Shown piece after piece: positions 11,901 to 20,200 of a stretch of DNA of 64,000 bases (position 1 is the first letter of the stretch; each line of letters begins with the position of its first letter). This DNA is from Parelaphostrongylus tenuis. Taxonomy: Eukaryota; Nematoda; Chromadorea; Rhabditida; Metastrongylidae. The notes under the pieces are model-generated. The model was given only the letters and a program-made list of their open reading frames with translations, was not told the DNA's origin and did no database searches. Location: positions 248,001 to 312,000 of the forward strand of contig JAHQIW010000304.1 in assembly GCA_019055375.1 (NCBI GenBank), written 5' to 3'. The translations under genes and the position numbers were made by a program.

Positions 11901-14900
11901 TTTGAGGTCGGTAAATTGGTACCAGACTCGTTTGTGAGTATAAGCAGCACTGATTCGACACATAGCAGGCCACCGTGAGTCATTGTAAAGGCCAAATGTG
12001 CGTTCAGTCCCATCAAAGAAGTTAAAAAATTGACGAATACATGGCGCATCCCTGAGGACTTAATACCGAGAGCTTTTTCCTTCCATCCTTTATGTAGAAT
12101 ATATGTATATATATTCAATAGCGTTTAACGCAACCGGGCTTATTGCTGATATGTGCTTGCCAGATCAGACCTGTTAATGCTTGATTTTTGACAGGCACGA
12201 TAGTTTCAATCACAGAATGATGGTAGCAAAATGGTGACATCGGTGGTGTGGTGGTAGCACGCGCCTCCGGTGCGGGGTAGCCACGAGTTCGATTTCCAGC
12301 CTGCGCCAAATGTTTTGACCACTCAGTAGTCTTAGCTGTGTATTTATAACATCAGAACACTGCTGAAAAGCATTAAAACAAGTAATTCGCGATTTTGAGT
12401 GTGTTGCAGATGTTGATCCCAAGTCGGTGTTATGTGCGTTTTTCAAGCAAGGCATGTGTCACAAAGGAGCCAAATGCAAGTTCAGCCATGATCTAGCTGT
12501 TGAGCAGAAGACACAAAAGAAGAATATCTACGTCGACAGCAGAGATTTGAAGGAAGAAGATGGTATGATTACGTCCATGTATGAGCTATAGTGGTCTTGT
12601 TGGACAAGCGGAATATGTGGTTGTTCTTGTAAATATATGAAGTTATCTATCTCTTCCAAGCGCCTATGTGATATTTTCAGACAATATGGAAAATTGGGAC
12701 AACGACAAGTTGAATGACGTAGTTAACAAGAAACACGGTGAGGCGAACAAGAGAATGAATCAAACAACTATAGTTAGTTTATTACTTTTTTAGTTTCATC
12801 ATTATATAGTTCGCTCCGGTCGATTGTGTTCTGTTCGAGAGGTGTAAGTGCAGATTTTGGAAGATGAAATCATCGGCCAATCAACTAGCTTATACAAAAA
12901 TCAGTATATACGGGGCGGAACGTCCAAATGAGCATCACCTCACTCGTCACGAATGTGATACTAGAAATGTATAGCAGAATAGCATAAGCAATTAGTTTTT
13001 TAAACTATTTTTCTTTTCGATTGTTTTAGAGATCTCGCTTAAAACAATATCTGATAACATATTTTGAGCATTTCATAAGGTCTATTATGGCACTTATATA
13101 GTGCAAGACCCAGATAGTGCAAGATACCGACTGGATTCCACGGGACATCAAGCGCACTAAAGGAAGACCACTGACCCGCTGGTCCGATTTTTTCACGAAA
13201 GCGATAGAAGAAAGATATGATGCTCAGCGAATCCCTAGAGCGAGGCGGACCCACTGGGCTACTCTTGCACACGATAGGGAAAAATGGAAGAGTTGCTGGT
13301 ACCCGCTCTAGTCACTCGTCGATCAACGGGACGACAGGTGATACAGGTGATAGTGCAAGACATGTGTTTCGGCCTTTCAGCCTCATTAGTCTCACGAACC
13401 CCTTCGTTTCAGCCAATCCCTTGTATAGGAGACCCCTCACAAATAAGGAAGCGGCAACGAACAATCTACACTGCCGTGAGGTGAAGAGGCCACGAAGGGC
13501 TCAAAATATGTTTTACCAAATTAAGTTGTTTGAGCGGGGTTTCCGAAACAGTCGAAAAGAGGGATATTACATGATAAGTTTCATAGAAAACTGCACAGCG
13601 AGTGAATCTCTCATCATACGGCGGTGTAAGTTGTTTGTCATCGATTCCTTTATATGTGGGGTGGATCCCTGCAAGGATTCGCTGGAGTGAAAGGCACTGT
13701 ACAGCTGATGAGGCTGGAAGGCCGAAGCACGTGTCTTACTCCATGTAACTGCCATAGCAGATCTCATGAAAGGTTCAAAATATGTTATCAGATCATGGTT
13801 TTTCGTCGTTATGAACTTCCCTGACAATTTTTTTTTAATATATTTCGATTCTGTCCTCTTTTTCATTTGTAAACGAAGGTGTCTCAGTTGACCCACATAC
13901 TTTTCATTGATGATAGGTGTGGACTGTTATCTTTATCGATTGGATACCGACTTTATGGACCGTTTAGCGACTTTAATCGCAACATCTTTTTGAGTTTTTT
14001 GTTCTTCTATAAACTTTTTGATTTCTTCCAACATTACAATGGGTATTCGCGTAACCTCCGTCGTTCTAGGTTTGCAAGTATTTCATTCAAGCTGTTGAAC
14101 AGAGCAAGTACGGATGGTTCTGGGAATGTCCTAATGGTGGCGAGAAGTGCCAATATAGGCATTGTTTGCCGGAAGGGTATTCTAACCTTTTTTCGTTTTT
14201 TTTTTTCTTTGCTAACTATAAGACTTATATTGTCTGTATCAGTTTATCTGTAATAATACTCATTTTGCAGTTAATAAATATCAATTATAATTACAGATAC
14301 GTATTGAAAAAAGACAAGAAGAGGTTGGAAGAGCAAGATAAGGAGAATCAAATTAGTCTCGAAGAGCTCATTGAGAAAGAGGTTTCTTGATTGAGTTTTA
14401 CTTAATACAATAGATTCGTCATTCTATCGGACTCATCCTATTAGTTCAGTAGGTATTATCCTACGTGGATACTTGGGTCATTCATCTTCACAAATAGTTG
14501 AATGGGCCAAGTTAAATTACCACTTGAACGAAATCCTGATAGTTGGGCAAATTTCTCTAGTGCGTTAAGATGACTGGACCAGAGCGTTTGTGTCTGGGCA
14601 ATTCAAGTTAGCCACCTGCGCTTTGTATTTTGATAGAAATTTCCGATCATATATCACATATCTTTGATGGCTCATAGCAAAATATAACACCAGAAGCTGT
14701 TTTTATCGGCATCTTGCGATTCATAATTCTAGGGGGCGAGATTGCGCAATGGTTAGCGATGCGGTGTATCAGGAAGCAAAAGGCCAAGCAAGACTCTTGC
14801 ACGATTCTCTCTTCTAATGCTTTGTCAAAATCAATCAGTAAACGCTAAAGCTCGGTTACCTCCGACATTTCGAGGAGTATCATCTCGACTAGCATTGCAC

Positions 14901-16298
14901 GAAATGGCTAAAGAAGACGAATTCTACAAGAATTACCTGAGGCAACACGTGAATTGTTCGAGGATTTCGTGGATAATGAGTTTGAAAATTAGATCGAATG
15001 GAAGAACTGCAGAGATCCGCATAACAACCTGTGACTACGGGTGCTGTAAAATAAAATAAATAGAGATAAACTCAATGCAGTCCTAGAGTAGCGACATATT
15101 TATTTTATTATCAAGAAATCTGGAAATCTGTATGGTTTAGGCTCACATTTTTTTTCGAACGACCAATTTTCACAGCCTTCTGTGCGAGGTCCAGAATTTC
15201 TGATATTCCATTCCTCACATTTATCCTCTATAGAGGGTCCCGAATACTTCACGTGGTACTTTTATTGAGCTTGAGGCTTTCGTCTTTTTCATAAATGTCT
15301 TAGAATGCTGGTGGAGACGATTTTCCTTATAGTCTTGGAGATAGCAGAGCTAAGGTGTTCGTTGATTGATTGCAATAGAGTTGGTTTGGAGATTGAACCA
15401 ACGCCTTGGCTATCATCTTGCTTCGTGACGCAGAGGGTGTCACTAACCAATGCGCCACTTCGCCCTCACTATTATTATTATTCATACTGTTATTATTCAT
15501 TATCACCTACTTACCGTTGAGGCATCACAGGAATAATCTTTCAGAGAGCTGAGTTGTCTTCAAAAAACCTGACGAAGATAACCCTCCAGTCTTTTGTAGC
15601 TTGGAAAAAGCGTAAGTTGCGTGAGAAAAAGCAAAAGGAAGCCGAAGAGGAGAAAGCAAAGAAAGACAAGATTAAGGCTGGGAAGGCTGTGAGTTCTTTT
15701 TCATTTTACCTATGATTTCGTTAAGTTTTTTTTACTCATTCGTGTCTTTCTCAAGCGTCTTGTATCTTTCAGCTTGGCATGAGTGGTCGTGACTTGTTTA
15801 CTTTCAATGCAGATGCTTGCGTCGATGATGAGGATGCCGAGGATATCGAGTACACTAAAGAGGCAGCTGATGTGAGTTGTTGTTCGTACTTTCTCTCACG
15901 CCAATATGGAGAACATATTCCAATGCAATCTTAATTTGTGAAATCGCTATCATCGTTTATCTTTGTTCAGCCAGACGAGAAGGTGGTTGAGATCGACTCG
16001 AATTTCTTCAAATTTGAAGGCATGGATGACAATTTCTATAATGATGAAACACCTGCAGCAGCTTGTGTTGATTCTAAGGCTTTCGACTCAGCTAACGGTT
16101 AGATTGCTTCATATTCTGTGATGGCTGTTATTAATCTTCAAAATTGCAGTACTTTAGCAATCGATCGACTTTTTAGGCGCAGAATCTATAGTTATCAATG
16201 AAGAGTTATTCGACGTAGATGACGAGTTGGAAGGCTTAACACTGGATGAAGACGAGCCGGAAGCCTCTATGGCAAATCACCGATCGCCAGTGCATTGA
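8943..16298 (+). CDS. ZC3H15: Zinc finger CCCH domain protein 15 homologue (ZC3H15/DFRP1)
   Basis: Exons: 8943-9077, 9141-9264, 12410-12562, 12681-12772, 14070-14176, 14297-14381, 15545-15688, 15773-15871, 15971-16097, 16177-16298. All phases agree and give 395 residues (the human protein is about 426). The start [18 protein letters not shown] and [12 protein letters not shown] are family hallmarks. Zinc finger 1 is C-x7-C-x5-C-x3-H (CVFFKQGMC, then CKFSH) in exon 3. Finger 2 spans exon 5 ([24 protein letters not shown]). The basic/acidic C-terminal half, with LKKDKK and SLEELIEKE, follows. In other animals the protein binds and stabilises the GTPase DRG1 on ribosomes. A CTGTAG acceptor five bases before the ATG is a possible trans-splice site. 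Intron 1 (63 bases, in frame) has a weak acceptor and could be retained. Introns 2, 4 and 6 hold transposons. Confidence 0.93.
10106..10425 (+). repeat. SINE family A copy, inserted in the RTE remnant
   Basis: Head GCGCATGTGGCGCAATGGTT, B box GGTTCGATCTC at 10158-10168, CCCTCCGGGGTCGGTAAAT, and tail CATTCCTCAGGGATTGATC then TTTATCC. RTE sequence continues on both sides, so it inserted after the RTE. Confidence 0.8.
10590..10870. mobile_element. Foldback element with hammerhead-like arms, nested in the RTE remnant
   Basis: Two inverted arms of about 130 bases. The left arm has CCCCTGGTACTCTTCTTTTC and CAAAATTTGATGACTAACG, and ends in AAGTGTCTTACATAAGACC-type sequence. The right arm is its reverse complement and ends CAAATTTCGAAAAAAGAAG. 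On the right arm, plus strand, CTGACGA (10792-10798) is followed by a GGCG/CGCC stem and GAAACG; the left arm carries the same motif on the minus strand. This resembles the hammerhead-like motif of Penelope-type elements. Stem I does not pair convincingly. Confidence 0.6.
11295..11410 (-). repeat. tRNA-like repeat arm (family T), single arm
   Basis: The minus strand has a tRNA-like order: GGCAGAGCGGTAGACT (A-box-like), then GAGTTCAACTCCCGCC (T-arm/B-box-like), then GTTTTGCATTCCACTC, the terminus seen in the foldback copies at 38.1, 45.9 and 52.1 kb. No second arm is visible. Confidence 0.55.
11498..11737 (-). repeat. SINE family B copy
   Basis: Left end CCGTCTTCACAGTTTTCTGT and right end with the tRNA-like head (minus strand GCCGTGGCTGACTGGCTGTG). 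Confidence 0.65.
11808..12098 (+). repeat. SINE family A copy
   Basis: Head GACCATGGAGCACAGTGGTT with GGTTAGAGGTGCTCC, a degraded B box (GGTTCGTCCTC), body GAGGTCGGTAAATTGGTACC, and tail GGCGCATCCCTGAGG then CATCCTTTATG. Confidence 0.7.
12236..12312 (+). repeat. tRNA-like repeat arm (family T)
   Basis: CGGTGGTGTGGTGGTAGCAC followed by GAGTTCGATTTCCAGCC: A- and B-box-like elements in tRNA spacing, but no good acceptor stem. It lies in ZC3H15 intron 2 just before exon 3. Confidence 0.45.
13110..13350 (+). mobile_element. 5'-truncated RTE 3' end inserted in H1b
   Basis: Reads the RTE C-terminal block ([20 protein letters not shown], then [17 protein letters not shown] and [20 protein letters not shown]) and ends in GACAGGTGATACAGGTGA, the same tail as the copy at 41.5-42.9 kb. 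The 11-base TAGTGCAAGAC occurs at 13099-13109 and again at 13351-13361, consistent with a target-site duplication. Confidence 0.8.
13699..13742 (+). ncRNA. Hammerhead ribozyme motif (H1b right arm)
   Basis: CTGATGA at 13705-13711, GGCTGGAAGGCC stem II, GAAG in place of GAAA, palindromic stem III GCACGTGT and cleavage triplet GTC ending at 13735. Stem I is poor. Probably weakened or inactive. Confidence 0.5.
14837..15059 (+). pseudogene. Orphan coding-like fragment in ZC3H15 intron 6
   Basis: An open stretch (about 70 codons) reads [20 protein letters not shown], then [14 protein letters not shown], and ends in a Cys-rich tail [13 protein letters not shown] with a stop at 15057-15059, itself within AAATAAA-like sequence. 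The composition looks like the C-terminus of a real secreted protein. From memory it could belong to the nematode DUF229-type group, but I cannot confirm this. It does not fit ZC3H15: exon 6 joins exon 7 in phase without it. Most likely a captured gene fragment; it could be a chance frame. Confidence 0.4.
15168..15472 (-). repeat. SINE family C copy
   Basis: The minus strand starts GAGGGCGAAGTGGCGCATTG with TGGCGCATTGGTTAG (A box) and has GGTTCAATCTCC (B box) near 15390-15401. The tail is similar to 6270-6552. It lies in ZC3H15 intron 6. Confidence 0.65.
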
Positions 16299-16812
16299 CT
16301 CTAATTTCTTGCGTGTTCATTTACTTTTTCAAGTCTCCTCCTATCGATTGACTTTCCTTTCAGGTGTTAATTTTTACTCGTGAGAAGAAAATACTGACTA
16401 ATATTTTGTGTTGTTGAGATTTATCGCAATGGTATCGCACATCAGTTTAGTGTTGACGAAATATCTGGTTGAGCATGTTAGTTAGTCGTTATTTTTGAAT
16501 CTTGATTGTTTGGTTGTTAAGGGATTTCTACCACTAGCTAGGTTTTCACCAAAAATTCATGTTTCTCTCTTTGTGATGTAACATTCTCTGGTGAGTTTGG
16601 AGTCATTTGTACGTATTGGTTTAAGTGTCTTTGACTTAATTACTGGTATCCAATATTTCCCATGTAGTAAATATTCTTGATTTCCTTTTTCTTCTTTGTT
16701 TTATTAGTTCTGTAGTAAATCTGTGCTTACTTCTCTGTGATTCTGGCTATCTATGCTCTTTATGCGAGTGGATGCATAGTCGACGATTGCAAGCTTCAAC
16801 TGTGCACTTTGC
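16299..16812. other. Intercistronic region between ZC3H15 and BCKDHB
   Basis: The 3' untranslated sequence of ZC3H15 is expected here. It is T-rich with no canonical AATAAA that I can see; AGTAAATATT near 16673 is a possible variant signal. The ORF that opens at 16772 extends the BCKDHB first exon upstream but probably lies in the outron. Confidence 0.5.
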
Positions 16813-16861
16813 TTGCAGGCTTTTGGATTTTCGAAAAAGAAAGATCTATTCTATCTCCAGC
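16813..16861 (+). promoter_or_regulatory. Candidate SL trans-splice acceptors upstream of BCKDHB
   Basis: Two acceptors precede the ATG at 16862: TTTGCTTGCAG ending at 16818 and TTCTATCTCCAG ending at 16860, one base before the ATG. With the upstream gene only 0.56 kb away on the same strand, this fits an operon whose second gene is trans-spliced (SL2-type). Inference from sequence context only. Confidence 0.5.
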
Positions 16862-17260
16862 ATGGTGTCACCCAACCTAACTCAGCTTCTACAGTGCCCA
16901 TATCGGTTGCTGCAACGTTCGCGTCGTAGTGCTGCACACTTTACATATTTCCCATCAGCGATCAAGCCAGAAATTGCTAGTAGTAAGTCTAAATTGTCAC
17001 GTATTTTGCTAACAATCTTGTTTTGTCCGGAAGGCTGTGATCGAGTGGCTAGTGCTGTTCGACACAAGCTTAATTTTCCCTTTCCAATACTTTATGAAGT
17101 CAACAATGGACGCTTTACGGAACGTCCCAGCGTGGATGACCTCGAGGTTGTGGGGAGATATGCTCAGCCAGTACTCTGCGATTTTTTGAAGAAAATGAAG
17201 TCCTCAAGCGATGAGCGCGAGGAGTTATATCGAATGCTAGAAGTTCTGGGATACGAATAG
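16862..17260 (+). CDS. Possible alternative product of BCKDHB exon 1 with a terminal exon inside intron 1
   Basis: The frame of BCKDHB exon 1 stays open past its GTAAGT donor (16983) to a TAG at 17258-17260, with a canonical AATAAA 24 bases later. The predicted product keeps the mitochondrial-type N-terminus and adds [37 protein letters not shown] and [12 protein letters not shown], which I do not recognise. A 51-base GTAAGT...AAG segment (16983-17033) is a multiple of three, so the frame is the same whether it is spliced or retained. It could be a short isoform, a second protein sharing the presequence, or a separate nested gene. The open length (about 92 codons past the donor) and the poly(A) signal argue mildly against chance. 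Confidence 0.5.
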   Translation: MVSPNLTQLLQCPYRLLQRSRRSAAHFTYFPSAIKPEIASSKSKLSRILLTILFCPEGCDRVASAVRHKLNFPFPILYEVNNGRFTERPSVDDLEVVGRYAQPVLCDFLKKMKSSSDEREELYRMLEVLGYE

Positions 17261-20200
17261 TGAAAAAATTGCCATACGGGTCAAATAAAGTGTTGAAGTG
17301 AATAACGTGCCCAAACAAAGTAGTAAGGTAGCGAAGTGGAAACGAAATTGTTCTCTGATGACATATTCTGAGCCTTTTATGAGGCCTCTTATGGCACTTA
17401 TTTAGTGGAAAACACGTGTCTCGGCCCTACAACCTCATCAGTTGCACGCTGCCTTTCGTCTTGGCCAATCCATTGTATAGGAGACCCTCTCGCTATGAAG
17501 GAGTCGACTGCGAACAACTTACACAACAGAAAAGATTAAAGACCACCCGTCGTGCAGTGTTTTGCAGTCCTCTGCAAGAGAATGCCGGTACGAAAGGCAC
17601 CGCGCATTTGATGAGGCTGTAAGGCCGGAGCACGTGTCTTGTCCTATTCAAGAGCCATGTCAGACCTCATGAAAGACTCAGAATATGTTATCGGATTATA
17701 TTATTTTGAGCGAGGTCTCAAAAGAGTCAAAAAGTAAGCAAGGTTTTCTCTTAAATATAATTCGGAATTTCAACAGATGAGCAGCGAATTGTAATATTAT
17801 CGGTCTTTTTCTTAGAGTTTATAGATTTCCTTGACTTCGACACAAGTTCACTTATGTTCCTTGCGCATGTCGTTAATAGAATTTCTTTAAGGTAGTGGTC
17901 CGGTCGAAAAGATGAATTTATGCCAAGCCGTAAACAGTGCACTACATGTTGCCATGAACACGGATAATACGGCAATACTTTTTGGTGAAGACGTTGCGTT
18001 TGGTGGCGTATTTAGATGTTCAGTTGGATTGAAGGACAAATTTGGTAAGTGGGAATAGGCCAAATAAGTAGTGTAGAAAGCCGATATTTGGCTGTATCCA
18101 TAGAGAAGACTGTTTTAGGAGAACACATTCTAACGTGGTTATCGTTGCGATTCCTTCGTCATCTTTGTTTTGGTTCTCCACTTTACGTAATTAGAACTTA
18201 TGCGCTTGCGAAGATTCGCGAACTTTTACTTTAACATATTCCACTCGTGAAGAAAACAAGACTTCTTATAACCACAATGGAAAATTTTTATAATAATAAC
18301 AATTTTCGATCCCTGTCTGAGGTTCAAAGTTCTACGTATCACTTAACATTATCTGGAATATATACATACATACATATATATATATATATACGTATATGTA
18401 TACATGTATACATATATATGCATATATATATCCTTTCGCGGACAATGAGGGTCATTTTGATCTCCAAATTTCTAAAGCTCTTTTTTTGCTGAACAAAGCT
18501 TTCTATCTAGAATTTAAATAATCGTTCGAAAGCATAAATCTTGGACATTCCGCATTTTTCTTGATTTTCAAAAAGCCTTTGTAGTATGTTGTGGCTGCAA
18601 AAATAAAATTATGTTCCACATCTGGTTTACCTTATTCGTTCGGCTAAAACCCATGAATCGCTTTTTATTGAACTACATAAGCGCCCTCGATAGTCCAAAT
18701 CTTGGCGAATTTGATGCTCAAACTGGTTTTTCAAAAGGTTTTTCATAGCGCACTTTGAGAGCGGAAACAAAATTACGTTTCATATTTAGAGTTTTCCTTG
18801 TATGGAGGAGTTATAAATGCACATAAAGGTTCTAACAGAATGGTACAAGACACCAAAAATATTCTCCGAAACAAAGAAAAAAAACTTTAAAAAAAAAGAA
18901 AATCACGCACCAGTGGCGATTTAGATTACGCTGCCGTCTGCAAAGGTATATATATATGTATATATATATATATATATTATATTATATATGCGTATATATA
19001 TGCATATATATATACATATACATATATATGTGTCTAAATGTATATGTATGCACGTGTGTATTTATATGTATATATACATATGCATAAACATGCATGTATA
19101 TAGTGTATGTACACATATATTGATATATGTATACATACAAACATATAAACTTCATCTCAGCTTATCAGTTTAGCTATCTATCAGGTGATTTTTATAGATT
19201 TCTGTTTAGGCAGTAATCGAGTGTTTAATACACCTTTGTCTGAACAAGGTATCGTTGGATTCGGTATAGGAGTTGCTGTTGCTGGAGCAACTGCCATAGC
19301 TGAAATTCAATTTGGTGACTATATATTCCCGGCTTACGATCAGGTTTTCAACTTACTTCGAATAAAGATAGCACAGCTTATCTCAGTGGCATGCTCATAT
19401 ACCTTTGCTTTGCTTTTCTTTCAGATAGTAAATGAAGCAGCCAAATATCGATATCGTAGTGGTGGTATGTTCAACTGCGGTGCACTAACAGTCAGGGCGA
19501 CGTACGGAGCTGTTGGACATGGTGGTTTGTATCATTCGCAATGTCCTGAAGCAAATTTTACGCATACGCCAGGAATCAAGGCGAGATCAGTTGTTCTTTT
19601 TCTTTAAATCTTCAAAAATTTGCTTCCGTAGTCTTATAATTTAGCATCACCACTTCCTTGGCGAGGTATCATTCTGTGTTGTCTTTAACCTTATTTATTG
19701 TGATAAATCTCCTTTCAAAAATCAATTTGATTGATTACCATTGATGAACATTTTAATTTGATTTTATCAAGATTATAGATTGTTCGGATTGTAAGATCTT
19801 ATTGAATTTATGTCCTGCTTCAAAAAGGCAAACCCAGACGTTTGCTATCGGATTTCAGAATTCATCATAACAACTCTATCGTAGTAAGGACAGATTGGAA
19901 GAGCAAAGTTTTTAGGCAGAAAAGATCGGAGTCTTAGCTATCTCCCTTGTGTTCTGAAAAAAAGATGAATGTTCAGGTCGTAGTGCCACGTGGTCCCATG
20001 CAAGCGAAAGGTCTTTTGTTGTCTTGTATTCGTGATCCAAATCCGTGTATTTTCTTTGAACCCAAGGTGCGTCTATTATTTATCTATTTTCAATTATTTA
20101 ACTTAATAATTTATAGATTTTATATCGATTAGCTGCTGAAGATGTGCCGACTGGTGACTACACTTTGCCCTTAAGCAAAGCCGAAGTTGTTTCACAAGGT

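Larger units (their letters stand above)
13045..13800. mobile_element. H1 hammerhead foldback element, copy b, in ZC3H15 intron 4
   Basis: The left arm at 13045-13109 (ATCTGATAACATATTTTGAG, TTATGGCACTTATATAGTGC) continues after an RTE insertion at 13361-13400. The right arm at 13690-13798 is its reverse complement and ends CAAAATATGTTATCAGAT. The left arm carries a hammerhead motif on the minus strand (13353-13396, core altered to CTAATGA) and the right arm one on the plus strand. The middle (13400-13690) includes TTTATATGTGGGG-type sequence shared with other H1 copies. Confidence 0.75.

Noticed and set aside
13217..13690. 157-codon forward frame
   Set aside because: It joins an RTE 3' fragment to H1 element sequence across the target-site duplication; not one gene.
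16772..16861. Upstream in-frame ATG extending the BCKDHB first exon by 30 codons
   Set aside because: Two strong acceptor sites (ending 16818 and 16860) lie between this ATG and the one at 16862, and the extension does not look like a better presequence.
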